Shown here: piece after piece, positions 1 to 8,912 of the stretch | Position numbering within the stretch: position 1 is the first letter of the stretch | How the letters are laid out: each line of letters begins with the position of its first letter | NCBI RefSeq assembly: GCF_020884795.1 | Contig: NZ_BBZF01000023.1 | Span: forward strand, 177,415-241,414 | Source of the DNA: Micromonospora okii | Lineage (GTDB): Bacteria; Actinomycetota; Actinomycetes; Mycobacteriales; Micromonosporaceae | Reading direction: 5' to 3' | DNA: 64,000 bases | Translations under genes and position numbers: made by a program | The notes under the pieces: generated by a model | Database searches by the model: none | Told to the model about the DNA's origin: nothing | What the model saw: the letters and a program-made list of their open reading frames with translations, nothing else

Positions 1-884
1 GCGACGCCGCCGAAGCCGTTCTTCTGGGCGGCGAAGTCGCACGCCCGCCCCTTCGGGTGCTCCCCGGAGCCGCTGGGGCGGTAGCAGGAGACGTACCGGG
101 TGAAGCCGGCGGCCTTGGCCTGCTTGAGGGCGTGCAGGGTGCGGGGGGTGATGCAGCCGTTGGCCGGGGTCGGGTCGTTCACGCTGCACGACTCCGACGG
201 CCAGGAGCCGTCGGAGTTGCGCTTCGCGGGGGCGGCGTTCTTGCTGGAGGTGCCCCGTGGGGCGGCGCTGCCCGCGGTGCTGCTGGCGCGGGCCTTGCGG
301 TTGGCCACGGTCAGCGCCTGCTCGGCCTGCTCCTTGCGCTTGCCCATCACCGCGACCTGCTTGCGCTGCTCGCGGATCTCGGCGTCGAGGGCCAGCCGGG
401 TCTTCGCCGCCTCGTCCCGGGTGGTGATCAGCTCGCGCAGCGCCCGGTCCTCCTGGCTGGCCACGGCGTCGAGCGCGGCGGCCCGGTCCAGGAAGCCCTC
501 GGGGGAGCTGCTGTCGAGCAGCGCGGAGGCGGCGCTGAGTCGCCCCTTGCGGTACGCCACGCCGGCGATCCTGCCGACCGTCGCGTTGCGGGTGGCCAGC
601 TCCGCCTCGACGGTCTTGAGCTGGTCGCCGAGCTGCTTCTGCCGCTTCACCGAGCGGTCGAGGGCGTTCTTGGCCTCCACGTAGCCCTTGCTGGCCGCCT
701 CGAGCTGGGCGCGCAGGGCGGGCGTGCCGCCCTCCTCGTCCTGGCCGGGCGCGGCGGCGAGCAGGGCGGTCGGCGGTGCGGCCCCCGCCCCCGCCGGGGC
801 GAGCCCGAGGCCGACGGCGAGCGTCAGCACCAGCAACGCCGCCATCCGGGCGGCGGTCCTTCCTACAGGTGCCACTACTGGCAT
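1..884 (-). CDS. Secreted coiled-coil protein with VanY/ARB_07466-like C-terminal domain (3' end beyond window)
   Basis: The gene starts at ATG 884 on the minus strand and runs off the left edge, so only about 294 residues are visible. It opens with a basic then hydrophobic signal peptide (RMAALLVLTLAVGLGLAPAG). Residues about 55-190 are an Ala/Glu/Lys/Arg-rich coiled coil. After a Ser/Ala/Lys linker a globular domain begins with SCSVNDPTP and contains CYRPSGSGEHPKGRACDF, a pattern seen in actinobacterial secreted proteins whose C-terminal domain resembles the ARB_07466 and VanY-like peptidase fold. The protein probably acts in the cell wall outside the membrane; peptidoglycan cleavage is inferred, not shown. 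The c-di-AMP riboswitch directly upstream supports a cell-wall or osmotic role, because such riboswitches often control actinobacterial wall hydrolases. Confidence 0.8.
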   Translation of the reverse strand, partial: MPVVAPVGRTAARMAALLVLTLAVGLGLAPAGAGAAPPTALLAAAPGQDEEGGTPALRAQLEAASKGYVEAKNALDRSVKRQKQLGDQLKTVEAELATRNATVGRIAGVAYRKGRLSAASALLDSSSPEGFLDRAAALDAVASQEDRALRELITTRDEAAKTRLALDAEIREQRKQVAVMGKRKEQAEQALTVANRKARASSTAGSAAPRGTSSKNAAPAKRNSDGSWPSESCSVNDPTPANGCITPRTLHALKQAKAAGFTRYVSCYRPSGSGEHPKGRACDFAAQKNGFGGV

Positions 885-890
885 GTGCAC

Positions 891-1015
891 ATCCTTCCGT
901 CAGCCGCCGACCGGGTTAGCTGACGGGTTCGGGACGGAAGATCCCTACCGCCGAAGCGGATGCACCCCACGAACGTGGTTCCCCGGCTCGCCGTTCGGCG
1001 ATTAGGCGGCGGCCA
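891..1015 (-). promoter_or_regulatory. c-di-AMP riboswitch (ydaO-yuaA class)
   Basis: Read on the minus strand, this leader carries the conserved blocks of the ydaO aptamer in order: CGCCTAATCGCC, GAGCCGGGGAACCA, GGGGTGCATCCGC, TAGGGATCTTCCGTCCCGAA, CCGTCAGCTAACCC and GGCGGCTGACGGAAGGAT. The aptamer ends about 7 nt before ATG 884, and its terminal GAAGGA is also the only good ribosome binding site. Ligand-dependent masking of translation start is therefore likely (inference). No intrinsic terminator lies between aptamer and gene. Confidence 0.9.
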
Positions 1016-1162
1016 CCGCAGGCGCCGGAGGGCGCCGCCCGGCGGAGGTCGGGAACGAGCCTACCGGTGCGGGTGTGACCAGCGCTGCCTCCGTGACGCA
1101 TGGTACTCGGACGAAACCTGTTAATCTCGGCGTACGGGACATTTTTCCGTGAAATTCGCCGG

Positions 1163-2104
1163 TCACCAGGAGGTCGGGCCGCAGCCGTCGGGCTCGACCT
1201 GCAACGTGGCGTGCTCGATGTGGAACTCCTCGTGCAGCGTGGTGCGGGCGGCGGTCAGTACCGCGCCCACCTCGGCCCCGGGCGTCATGGTGAGGTGGGC
1301 CGAGGCGACCTCCATCCCGGAGGTCAGCGTCCAGACGTGCAGGTCGTGCACCTCCGCCACCCCGGGCACCGCCGCCAGCCGGTCGTGCACCGCGGTCACC
1401 TGGAGGTGCTCCGGGGCGGCCTGGACCAGGATGCGCACCGCCGCCCGCCCCAGCCGCCAGGTGCGGGGCAGGATGAACACGCCGATCGCGACGGCCACCA
1501 GCGGGTCCGCCCACCACCAGCCGGTGAACATGATCAGCACGGCGGCGGCGATCACCCCGACGGAGCCGAGCAGGTCGCCCAGCACCTCCAGGTACGCCCC
1601 GCGCAGGTTGATGTTCTCCTGCGCGCCGGGGCGCAGGAGCGCGAAGGCGACGAGGTTGGCCAGCAGGCCGAGCACCGCCACCACGAGCATCGGCCCGGTG
1701 GTCACCTCGTGCGGCTCGCCGAAGCGGCGGACCGCCTCGACCAGGACGTAGACCGCGACGCCGCTGAGCAGCAGGGCGTTGCCGAGGGCGGCGAGCACCT
1801 CCAGCCGGTAGAGGCCGAAGGTGCGCTGCGGATCGGCGGCGGCCCGCCGGCTGGCGGTGATTGCGGCGAGCGCCATGCCGATGCCGAGCACGTCGGTGAA
1901 CATGTGCCCGGCGTCGGAGAGCAGCGCCAGCGAGCCGGTGCTGAGCGCGGTCACCGCCTCGACCAGCATCAGCGCGGCGAGCAGGCCGAAGGCCGCCCAG
2001 AGTCGGCCCCGGTGGCTGTCGGCGCCGAGCGCCTGCGCCCCGTGGTTGTGGTCGTGACCCGCGCCCACGTCAGATCCTCCGTCCTCCGGTCTGGATCGGC
2101 TCAA
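1163..2104 (-). CDS. Cation diffusion facilitator (CzcD/ZitB-type Zn2+/metal exporter)
   Basis: This 313-residue protein belongs to the CDF family, which exports Zn2+, Co2+ or Cd2+ in exchange for protons at the cytoplasmic membrane. The N-terminus carries a short His-rich stretch (GHDHNHG). Six membrane segments follow, with the metal-site motif LSDAGHMFTD in TM2 (H67, D71) and a second site in TM5 (WWWADPLVAVAIGVFIL). The cytoplasmic C-terminal domain (residues about 210-313) includes VHDLHVWTLTSGMEVASAHL, as is typical of CzcD. HelD lies 50 bp downstream on the same strand. The promoter side is an AT-rich patch around 2098-2140, unusual for this genome, with the small palindrome ACATAGCGATGT that could bind a metal sensor. 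Metal specificity cannot be read from the sequence. Confidence 0.92.
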   Translation of the reverse strand: MSRSRPEDGGSDVGAGHDHNHGAQALGADSHRGRLWAAFGLLAALMLVEAVTALSTGSLALLSDAGHMFTDVLGIGMALAAITASRRAAADPQRTFGLYRLEVLAALGNALLLSGVAVYVLVEAVRRFGEPHEVTTGPMLVVAVLGLLANLVAFALLRPGAQENINLRGAYLEVLGDLLGSVGVIAAAVLIMFTGWWWADPLVAVAIGVFILPRTWRLGRAAVRILVQAAPEHLQVTAVHDRLAAVPGVAEVHDLHVWTLTSGMEVASAHLTMTPGAEVGAVLTAARTTLHEEFHIEHATLQVEPDGCGPTSW

Positions 2105-2154
2105 TCTATGCTCACATCGCTATGTATGCAAGTAAAAACCGGAGGGCCGCCGGA

Positions 2155-4272
2155 TCAGCCGGTCGGGTCGATCGTGGTGAGGCGCTGGGTGGCCCGGGAC
2201 AGCGCCACGTACAGCGTCCGCACCCCCGAGCCCGGGTCGGCCCGGATCTCCCCCGGGGCGACCAGCGCCACCCCGTCGTACTCCATGCCCTTGGCCTCCA
2301 GGCTGGTCACCACCTGCAGGCGCGGCGCGGCCAGGCCGGCGAGCCAGCCGGCGACCTCCTCGCGGCGCGGCACCGGCGTGATCACCCCGACCGTCCCCTC
2401 CACCTCGCCGAGCAGGTCGGTCACCGCAGCGACGGTCGCCGCCTCCAGGCCGGCCGGCGGCACCGCGAGCCGGACCGGCTCCACGCCCGTGGAGCGCACC
2501 GCGCGGGGCAGCGCCAGGTCCGGGTGGAGCCGGCGGATCTCCGCCGCCGCCACCGCGAAGATCTCCGCCGAGTTGCGGTAGTTGGTGGTCAGCTCGAAGT
2601 GGTGCCGGCGACGCCGGCCGAGCGCCTGGTCCCGGGCCCGGGTCAGCTCCTCCTCGTCGCCCGTCCACGCCGTCTGCGCCGGGTCGCCCACCACCGTCCA
2701 GGAGGCCAGCCGGCCGCGCCGGCCGACCATCCGCCACTGCATCGGGGAGACGTCCTGCGCCTCGTCGACCACCACGTGCGCGTACTCGCGGTAGTCCTCC
2801 GGGCGGGCCCGCGCCGCCTCCCGGGCCGCCCGCCGCCGGTCGGCCTCGGTGCTCAGCTCGCGCACGCCCCCGGCGAGCTGGAACGGGTCCCGCTTCGCCC
2901 GCTTCGGCCGCACCGGCTGGCCCAGCAGCGCGTCCAGCTCGTCCAACAGGGCGACGTCGGCCACCGTCAGCCCCTCGGCGTCCAGCGTCCGGTACGCCTC
3001 GACCAGCAGCCCCGTCTCCGCCCGGGACAGCACGCCCCCGGCGTACCGGCGCAGCCGGTCGGGGCGGGCCAGCCAGCCCAGCACGTGCCGGGGGTGCAGC
3101 CGGGGCCACCACGCCTTGAGGAACTCGCGGAACTCCGGCCGCTCGGCGATCTCGTCCTCGAACGCGGGCCGCTCCGGCAGCCCCCGGATGCCCAGCCGCC
3201 GGGCCTGTGCCCACAGCGCGGCGAAGACCCCGTCGAAGCCCGCCCGGCGCACCTCGTTGCGGCGGGCCCCCCGGGGCAGCGCCCGGTCCCGGATGCCGTC
3301 CAGCTCCCGGCGGTCCAGCCGCAGCAGCGCGCCCCGGTAGAGCAGCCGCAGCTCGCCCGGCCCGCCCGGCACCGCGTCCCGGGCCGCCCGCTCCAGCACC
3401 CGCCGCATCCGCAGCGACCCCTTCACCGCCGCCACGTCGGGCGGATCGGTGCGGGTGGCGCTCATCCCCGGGAAGAGCGAGCCGAGCGAGTGCAGCGTCG
3501 CCGTCTCCTCACCCAGCGACGGCAGCACCGCGGCGATGTACTCCACGAACACCGCCGACGGGCCGACCACCAGGATGCCGCCCCCGGCGTACCGGCTGCG
3601 GTCGGAGTAGAGCAGGTACGCCGCCCGGTGCAGGGCCACCGCCGTCTTGCCCGTCCCCGGGCCGCCGGAGACGACCGTCACGCCGGAGCCGGGAGAGCGG
3701 ATCGCCTCGTCCTGCTCCCGCTGGATGGTCGCCACGATGTCCCGCATCCCCCGACCCGTGGCCCGGGACAGGGTGGCCAGCAGCCCACCGTCGCCCACCA
3801 CCGCCATGTCCGGCGGGGCCGCGCCCGGGTCCAGCAGGTCGTCCTCGATCCGGGTCACCCGCTCCCGGGCGGAGCCGATGGTGCGCCGCCGCACCACGCC
3901 GAGCGGCTGCGCCGGGGTGGCCTGGTAGAAGGCGGCGGCGGCCGGGGCCCGCCAGTCCACCACCAGGGTCTCGGCGTTCTCGCCGCGCACCCCGAGCCGC
4001 CCGACGTGCAGCACCTGCCGGTCGCGCAGGTCCAGCCGGCCGAAGACCAGCCCCTCGTGCTCGGCGTCGAGCAGGTGCCGGCGCTGGGCGGCGTGGAAGA
4101 CCATCGCGTCCCGCTCGACGAGCGCCCCGAAGTTGCCCACCCGGGCCAGCCCGTACCCCTCCTTCTCGGCCTCGGCGGCCGAGCGGCGCAGCACGGCGAG
4201 GCGGGCGTACACGCGGTCGAGGTGTCGCTGCTCGACGGCGATCTCCTGCTCCAGGGTGGTGCGGTCGGTCAA
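2155..4272 (-). CDS. helD: HelD-family RNA polymerase recycling motor (UvrD-like superfamily 1 ATPase)
   Basis: This 705-residue protein matches HelD, an SF1-like ATPase that strips stalled RNA polymerase from nucleic acid; some actinobacterial versions (HelR) protect against rifampicin. The N-terminal arm (residues about 1-65) is helical and charged, as expected for the limb that enters the polymerase secondary channel. Walker A is GGPGTGKTAVALH (203-215) and Walker B is VVDEAQDVSPMQW. Late motifs include TSLEAKGMEYDGV, and the C-terminus has LYVALSRATQRLTTID. Length fits the class II actinobacterial proteins. The start ATG is preceded by GAGGAGC. I saw no obvious rifampicin-associated element upstream, so a role in antibiotic resistance is open. 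Confidence 0.9.
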   Translation of the reverse strand: MTDRTTLEQEIAVEQRHLDRVYARLAVLRRSAAEAEKEGYGLARVGNFGALVERDAMVFHAAQRRHLLDAEHEGLVFGRLDLRDRQVLHVGRLGVRGENAETLVVDWRAPAAAAFYQATPAQPLGVVRRRTIGSARERVTRIEDDLLDPGAAPPDMAVVGDGGLLATLSRATGRGMRDIVATIQREQDEAIRSPGSGVTVVSGGPGTGKTAVALHRAAYLLYSDRSRYAGGGILVVGPSAVFVEYIAAVLPSLGEETATLHSLGSLFPGMSATRTDPPDVAAVKGSLRMRRVLERAARDAVPGGPGELRLLYRGALLRLDRRELDGIRDRALPRGARRNEVRRAGFDGVFAALWAQARRLGIRGLPERPAFEDEIAERPEFREFLKAWWPRLHPRHVLGWLARPDRLRRYAGGVLSRAETGLLVEAYRTLDAEGLTVADVALLDELDALLGQPVRPKRAKRDPFQLAGGVRELSTEADRRRAAREAARARPEDYREYAHVVVDEAQDVSPMQWRMVGRRGRLASWTVVGDPAQTAWTGDEEELTRARDQALGRRRRHHFELTTNYRNSAEIFAVAAAEIRRLHPDLALPRAVRSTGVEPVRLAVPPAGLEAATVAAVTDLLGEVEGTVGVITPVPRREEVAGWLAGLAAPRLQVVTSLEAKGMEYDGVALVAPGEIRADPGSGVRTLYVALSRATQRLTTIDPTG

Positions 4273-4456
4273 CGTACGAGCTCCTCGCAGAGGGCGGCCG
4301 GGCCGCGCGCCGGGGTGACCGGGTGAGGGTACGGCCAGCGGCCGGCGGCTTCACGGGGCCATGCCGCCCACGCGATCCGCCCCACGCCCGCCGCCGGCCC
4401 GGCGCGGCCGTCGGTCAGGTCCGCTCTGCCACACGTCAGGCCCGGCCGACCGCCGG

Positions 4457-5380
4457 TCAGACCCCGACAGCCGCCGCCCGCGCGCCCTCCAGCACCCGGC
4501 CCAGCACGCCGGCCAGGGCGGCGCCCACCTCGGCCGGGCGCTCCATCATCAGCATGTGCCCCGCGCCCGGGCAGACGGTCAGCTCCGTCGCCGGCAGGGC
4601 CTGCGCGATCGACTCGGCGCACGGCGGCGGGGTGAGCCGGTCCCGGTCGCCGACCAGCGCCGCCGCCGGAAGGTGGGCCAGGGCGGCGAGGGTGTCCAGC
4701 CGGCGCTGCGCCCCGATGGACGCCCGGAAGCCGCCGATCGAGCGCATCGTCGCGTGGGCCACCGCCGAGGTGACCAGCCGGATGTCGGCCGCGTCGCAGC
4801 GGTCGCCGAACAGCAGCCAGCGGATGCTCGGGCGCAGGGCGCGCAGCAGGGCCCGGGGCGGACGCCACGCGCCGCAGCGGGCCAGCACCCCGGCGCCGGC
4901 GGTCTCCGCGAGCCGGAGCAGCCGGGCGATGCGGGGGGAGAGGCCGTAGACGGTGTGGGCGTGCCCCTCGGCCGTGGTCGAGACGAACACCAGCCCGGCG
5001 GTGCGGGCGGTGAAGTGCCCGGGGTGCCGGTGCGCGTACTCCATGATGGTCATGCCGCCCATCGAGTGCCCCACCAGGACCACCGGCCCGACCGGGGCGA
5101 CCGCGTCCAGCACGGCGGCCAAGTCGTCGCCGAGCTGGGCCAGGGTGGCCGTGGGCAGCGCCATGCAGCTCGACCGGCCGTGACCCCGGGCGTCGTACGT
5201 GACCACGCGCACCCGCTCGCCGAAGCGCTCCCGCAGCTCGGCGCGCTGCCGGTGCCAGGTCCGCCCGTCCAGGGTCCAGCCGTGCAGCAGGACCGCGGTG
5301 ACCTCCGGCTCGGCCGGCCCGGACGCCTCGACGTGCAGGCGCACCCCGTCCGACATCCGTACCTCAGTGTGCTCCCGCAT
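4457..5380 (-). CDS. Alpha/beta hydrolase
   Basis: This 307-residue enzyme has an alpha/beta hydrolase fold. The oxyanion-hole motif LLHGWTLDG is at about 31-39, followed by VVTYDARGHGRS. The nucleophile elbow is VGHSMGG with Ser106. The acidic residue probably lies in ALVGDRDRLTPP, and the catalytic His in CPGAGHMLMMERP near residue 274. No signal peptide is seen, so it should be cytoplasmic. The substrate is unknown; the family includes esterases, lipases, haloperoxidases and C-C hydrolases. It lies 184 bp upstream of helD on the same strand; that gap holds no recognisable gene, so co-transcription is uncertain. Confidence 0.88.
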   Translation of the reverse strand: MREHTEVRMSDGVRLHVEASGPAEPEVTAVLLHGWTLDGRTWHRQRAELRERFGERVRVVTYDARGHGRSSCMALPTATLAQLGDDLAAVLDAVAPVGPVVLVGHSMGGMTIMEYAHRHPGHFTARTAGLVFVSTTAEGHAHTVYGLSPRIARLLRLAETAGAGVLARCGAWRPPRALLRALRPSIRWLLFGDRCDAADIRLVTSAVAHATMRSIGGFRASIGAQRRLDTLAALAHLPAAALVGDRDRLTPPPCAESIAQALPATELTVCPGAGHMLMMERPAEVGAALAGVLGRVLEGARAAAVGV

Positions 5381-5436
5381 TCGCCGCCTCCCCTCGGGTC
5401 ACCGGCTACCCGCCATGACACCACGCCAACCCAGGT

Positions 5437-5490
5437 GCAAGGAAGGGCACCTTGTTAACGCCTGCGGTAGAGAAGGGTTCCCCTCTCACC
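5437..5490. repeat. Intergenic palindromic repeat, copy 1
   Basis: This copy reads GCAAGGAAGGGCACCTTGTT, then AACGC, a variable centre, and a right arm AGAAGGGTTCCCCTCTCACC. It belongs to a family with nine copies in the first 50 kb. Each copy is a stretch of roughly 55 bp whose ends can form a hairpin. It sits in the 358-bp gap between two minus-strand genes. Confidence 0.85.
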
Positions 5491-5552
5491 GGGCCGGCGC
5501 GGCGGCCGAGCGCACCGGGCCGAGCGCACCGGGCCGGCGCGGCGGCCGAGCG
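5487..5552. repeat. 26-bp direct repeat, two copies 40 bp apart
   Basis: The 26-mer beginning CACCGGGCCGGCGCGGCGGC occurs identically at 5487-5512 and 5527-5552, next to repeat copy 1. The rest of 5553-5738 is GC-rich intergenic sequence containing partial repeats of GGCCGGCTC and CAGCCGCCGAAG. I see no gene there. Confidence 0.8.
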
Positions 5553-5738
5553 GCAGGGGAGGGAAGGAGCCCGGCCAGGGGGCAGAGACGGCGAACCGCC
5601 CACCGGGTGGCCCGGCGGGCGGTTCGGGTGACGCGATCGGCGGTCTCGACCGCCGGAAGGGGGCGTGCTCGGCCGGCTCCCGAGGGCGGGCCGGCTCGGC
5701 CCCGGAGGGGCCTGACTCAGCCGCCGGAAGGGGCTGAC

Positions 5739-6068
5739 TCAGCCGCCGAAGACGCCGGCCTCGGCGAGGCGCTTCTCGGTGGCGTCCCAGCCGTGGTCCG
5801 GGTGGGCGGCGGCGAGGTTGTTCAGCTCCGCCCGGATCTTGGCGGCGTGGCCGGCGGCGGCCAGCACCCGGATCTCCTCGACGAACGCCTCGGAGTCGGT
5901 GCGCAGGTGCGCGGTCTTGCCGTTGGTCAGGTTCCGCACGTAGGCGTGCTTGCCGCCGTTGAGCGGGATGAGGTACTTGAACTCGCCCAGCACGCTGAGG
6001 GCGCCACCCTGGCCAGCCTGGCCGGCCCGGACTGACGCGCGCGCGGTCTTAGAGGTGTTGCTCGCCAC
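5739..6068 (-). CDS. Conserved small protein of unknown function (109 aa)
   Basis: The start chosen is GTG 6068 because AAGGAG lies 7 nt upstream; longer in-frame extensions lack such a site. The protein has a polar Ser/Thr/Gly-rich N-terminus. A compact part follows from LSVLGEFKYLIPLNGGKHAY to about residue 65, then a helical C-terminus (VEEIRVLAAAGHAAKIRAEL) ending in EAGVFGG. There is no signal peptide, membrane segment or cysteine. I do not recognise the family. The strong ribosome binding site and good actinomycete codon usage support a real, probably well expressed gene. Confidence 0.7.
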   Translation of the reverse strand: MASNTSKTARASVRAGQAGQGGALSVLGEFKYLIPLNGGKHAYVRNLTNGKTAHLRTDSEAFVEEIRVLAAAGHAAKIRAELNNLAAAHPDHGWDATEKRLAEAGVFGG

Positions 6069-6438
6069 GGAGGTACTCCTTGAGACGTACGGGAGGACGG
6101 GAACGTCCGGGGGCTGTGACGGGTGACGCCCTGGTGAGGGAACCTCGACCCGCCGAAGTTGTGCGCGGCACAAGCCGCCGAGAGAACTCTACACGACCAC
6201 GATGCCTGGCTGGTCACCGTGCCTGTCCGAGGGATACAACCTCGGCCGGCGGCCCGACATTCCGCCCCCGGCGGGAGCGGCGGGGAGGCGTACGGCGGCG
6301 GGGTCGCCGTTGTCCGGCTCGGCGAATTTCGCGATTCCCTGGCGCACCATCCGTCCCACCCGTCATCATGTGTTCCAACAACCACTCGGGTGGTCGAGGT
6401 CGTAGGGGAAGACGCACCTCGCTCTCCGGGAGGTCACC
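6069..6438. other. Divergent intergenic region (370 bp)
   Basis: This region separates the minus-strand 109-aa gene from the plus-strand DUF3145 gene and must hold both promoters. I find no structured RNA, repeat copy or convincing ORF here. The stretch 6330-6400 is relatively AT-rich (GGCGAATTTCGCGATTCC, then GTGTTCCAACAACCACTCGG) and is the likeliest promoter zone for DUF3145. Confidence 0.4.
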
Positions 6439-6930
6439 GTGCCAACGCGTGGCGTCGTATATGTCCACTCGACCCCGCTCGCCGTGTGCTCACACGTCGA
6501 GTGGGCGATTGCGCGCGTCCTCGTCGCGCCGGTCAACCTGCAGTGGACGGCCCAGCCCGTCGATCCCGGCGCCCGCCGTGCCGAGTGCGGGTGGACCGGC
6601 CGCCCGGGGACGGGCGCCGAGCTGGCTGCTGCCCTCCGGCAGTGGCCCATGATCCGTTTCGAGGTGACCGAGGAACCCAGCGCCGGCGTCGACGGCGAGC
6701 GCTTCATGCACGTCCCGGGCCGGGGGCTGTTCCGGGCCACCGTCGGCGCGGCCGGCGACATCCAGATCGGCGAGGACCGGCTGCGCGCCATCATGGCCGC
6801 CGCCCGCGCCCCCGAGGCGCTGGCGCACGCCCTCGACAAGGCACTCGGCACCGCCTGGGACGCCGAGCTGGAGCCCTACCGGTACGCGGGCGACGGCGCG
6901 CCGGTGACCCTGCTCACCCGGGTCGGCTGA
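6439..6930 (+). CDS. DUF3145 family protein
   Basis: This 163-residue protein starts at GTG 6439 with a GGGAGG-like site upstream. It matches the DUF3145 family, restricted to actinobacteria, through RGVVYVHSTPLAVCSHVEWA near the N-terminus, RFEVTEEPSAG in the middle, and GTAWDAELEPYRYAGDGAPV near the C-terminus. The function is unknown. In Streptomyces the family member sits directly beside the fabD-fabH-acpP-fabF cluster; here it is 22 kb away from that cluster, so the usual linkage is broken. The protein is soluble and has no catalytic motif I can name. Confidence 0.9.
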   Translation: MPTRGVVYVHSTPLAVCSHVEWAIARVLVAPVNLQWTAQPVDPGARRAECGWTGRPGTGAELAAALRQWPMIRFEVTEEPSAGVDGERFMHVPGRGLFRATVGAAGDIQIGEDRLRAIMAAARAPEALAHALDKALGTAWDAELEPYRYAGDGAPVTLLTRVG

Positions 6931-7026
6931 ACCACGCTGTCCCGGGGAACGACCGTCACACCGACGGGGGACGTGCGGTCTTTCCAGCCGGGGTCAGGTT
7001 GCCCCGATAAGCGGTGAACTGGTGGG

Positions 7027-8763
7027 ATGGAGCGCGTGTCGAACTCCCCGCGACGTGTCGGCGTCGCGCTCGCCGCCCTGACCGCCCTGCTCGTCACCGG
7101 GTGCTCCGGGGAGCCGGAACGGCCCCGTCCCACCCCGTCGGCCAGCAGCGCCGCGGCGGGCCCCACCGCGTCCGGCGCGCCGGCCCCCGCCGCCGACCCG
7201 GCCGCCCGCGCCGCCGCGCTGGTCGGCACCCTGGCCGACGAGGACCTGGTCGGCCAGGTGCTGATGCCGTACGCCTACGGCAGCTCGGCGACGAAGGTCT
7301 CGGACGGCTCCGCCGCCGGCAACCGGGCCCTCGCCGGGGTCGCCACCCCGGCGGAGATGGTGGCGAAGTACCGGCTGGGCGGGGTGATCCTGGTCGGCTT
7401 CAGCGCCGACGACCCCACCAGCGGCAACCAGGAGACCACCAACGTCGACAACCCCGCTCAGGTCCACGAGCTGACCGCCGGCCTGCGCGAGGCCGCCGGG
7501 AAGCTTCCGGCCGGCGCGGCGCCCTTCCTGATCGGCACCGACCAGGAGTACGGCATCGTCACCCGGATCACCGACGGGATCACGCTGCTGCCCAGCCCGC
7601 TGGCAGCCGGGGCGGCCGGCGACCCGGCGCTGACCGAGGCCGCCTGGCGGGCCGCCGGGGCCGAGCTGGCGGCGATGGGGATCAACCTGGACTTCGCCCC
7701 GGTCGCCGACGTGCTCGCCACCCGCAGCGCGGTGATCGGCTCCCGGTCCTTCGGCGCGGACCCGAAGCGGGCCTCCGCCCAGGTCGCCGGCGCGGTGAAG
7801 GGGTTGCAGAGCGCCGGGGTGGCGGCCAGCGTCAAGCACTTCCCGGGGCACGGCCTCAGCGCGACCGACTCGCACAAGGACGTCCCGGTGATCGGGCAGA
7901 GCCGCAAGGTGCTCGACAGCACCGCGTTCCCGCCGTTCTCCGCCGGGATCGACGCCGGCGCGCTGGCGGTGATGTCCGCCCACCTCGACGTCACCGCCCT
8001 CGACCCGGGCACCCCGGCCACCTTCTCCCGCAAGATCCTCACCGACGTGCTGCGCGGGCAGCTCGGGTTCAAGGGCGTGGTGATCACCGACGGCATGAAC
8101 ATGCCGCCGGCCAAGCGCTGGTCGCCGGGGGAGGCCGCGGTGCGGGCGCTCAAGGCGGGCAACGACCTGATCCTGATGCCCCCGAACGTCACCCAGGCAT
8201 ACGACGGGCTGCTCGCCGCGCTGCGCGACGGGTCGCTGCCCCGCGGCCGGCTCGTCGAGGCGGTCACCCGCGTGCTGACCATGAAGTTCACCCTCGCCGG
8301 CACGCCCGCGCCCGCGATGTCCACCCTGAACAGCCCGGAGCACCGGCGGGCCGCCGACGCGCTCGCCGCCGGCGCGGTGACCGTGCTGCGCGGCTCCTGC
8401 GCCGCGAAGGCGCGCGGCCCGGTCACCATCACCTCCTCCGGCGGACGGGACCGCACCCGGGCCCTGCTCACCGAGGCGCTCACCGCGGCCGGGGTGCGGG
8501 TCGTCCCGAGCGGCGGCACGAAGGTGCACCTCGTCGGGTACGGCGACGGCACGGGCGACCTCAGCGGCGACGCGGCCGTGACCGTCGCCATGGACACCCC
8601 GTACCTGCTGTCGAAGGCGTCGTCGCCGACGCTGCTGGCGACCTACTCCTCCAGCCGGGCGTCGATGACCGCCCTGGCGGAAGTGCTCGCCGGCAAGTCC
8701 CGGGCCACCGGCCGTTCCCCGGTGCCGGTCTCCGGCCTTCCCGCGACGACCTGCGACAACTGA
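7027..8763 (+). CDS. Glycoside hydrolase family 3 lipoprotein (beta-N-acetylhexosaminidase-like)
   Basis: This 578-residue protein has a lipoprotein signal peptide with lipobox LLVTGC (Cys26), followed by a Ser/Pro/Ala-rich tether to about residue 60. The GH3 N-terminal barrel follows. KHFPGHG (270-276) followed closely by a DSH triad is the His-Asp dyad signature of the NagZ-type N-acetylglucosaminidase branch, and GVVITDGMNM contains the probable nucleophile Asp355. FLIGTDQEYGIVTRI is the substrate-binding segment. A C-terminal region of about 160 residues resembles the second GH3 domain. The likely role is release of N-acetylhexosamines from cell-wall or chitin fragments at the outer face of the membrane. 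It appears to be transcribed alone and is followed by a repeat copy. Confidence 0.9.
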   Translation: MERVSNSPRRVGVALAALTALLVTGCSGEPERPRPTPSASSAAAGPTASGAPAPAADPAARAAALVGTLADEDLVGQVLMPYAYGSSATKVSDGSAAGNRALAGVATPAEMVAKYRLGGVILVGFSADDPTSGNQETTNVDNPAQVHELTAGLREAAGKLPAGAAPFLIGTDQEYGIVTRITDGITLLPSPLAAGAAGDPALTEAAWRAAGAELAAMGINLDFAPVADVLATRSAVIGSRSFGADPKRASAQVAGAVKGLQSAGVAASVKHFPGHGLSATDSHKDVPVIGQSRKVLDSTAFPPFSAGIDAGALAVMSAHLDVTALDPGTPATFSRKILTDVLRGQLGFKGVVITDGMNMPPAKRWSPGEAAVRALKAGNDLILMPPNVTQAYDGLLAALRDGSLPRGRLVEAVTRVLTMKFTLAGTPAPAMSTLNSPEHRRAADALAAGAVTVLRGSCAAKARGPVTITSSGGRDRTRALLTEALTAAGVRVVPSGGTKVHLVGYGDGTGDLSGDAAVTVAMDTPYLLSKASSPTLLATYSSSRASMTALAEVLAGKSRATGRSPVPVSGLPATTCDN

Positions 8764-8778
8764 CGCCGGCCCAGAGTG

Positions 8779-8834
8779 AAAGGAAGGGCACCTTGTTAAC
8801 GCGTTCTGTTGTGCAAGGGGCCCCTCCTCACACC
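8779..8834. repeat. Intergenic palindromic repeat, copy 2
   Basis: The copy begins AAAGGAAGGGCACCTTGTTA and closes with GCAAGGGGCCCCTCCTCACA. It follows the GH3 stop codon by about 15 bp and could also act as a weak terminator. Confidence 0.85.
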
Positions 8835-8912
8835 TTCCCGCCCCCGCCGCCGCAGTGACGGGTTGCGGCGCTGCCCTTTACTGAGGGCGGTGCGGCGACG
8901 GAGGGTGGTGGC

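Noticed and set aside
2122..4326. Plus-strand open frame of 734 codons opposite helD
   Set aside because: No motifs, low-complexity composition, and the opposite strand encodes a clear HelD with Walker motifs.
4272..4456. Rifampicin-associated element upstream of helD
   Set aside because: I saw no clear inverted-repeat element of that type in the 184-bp gap, so HelR-type resistance is not claimed.
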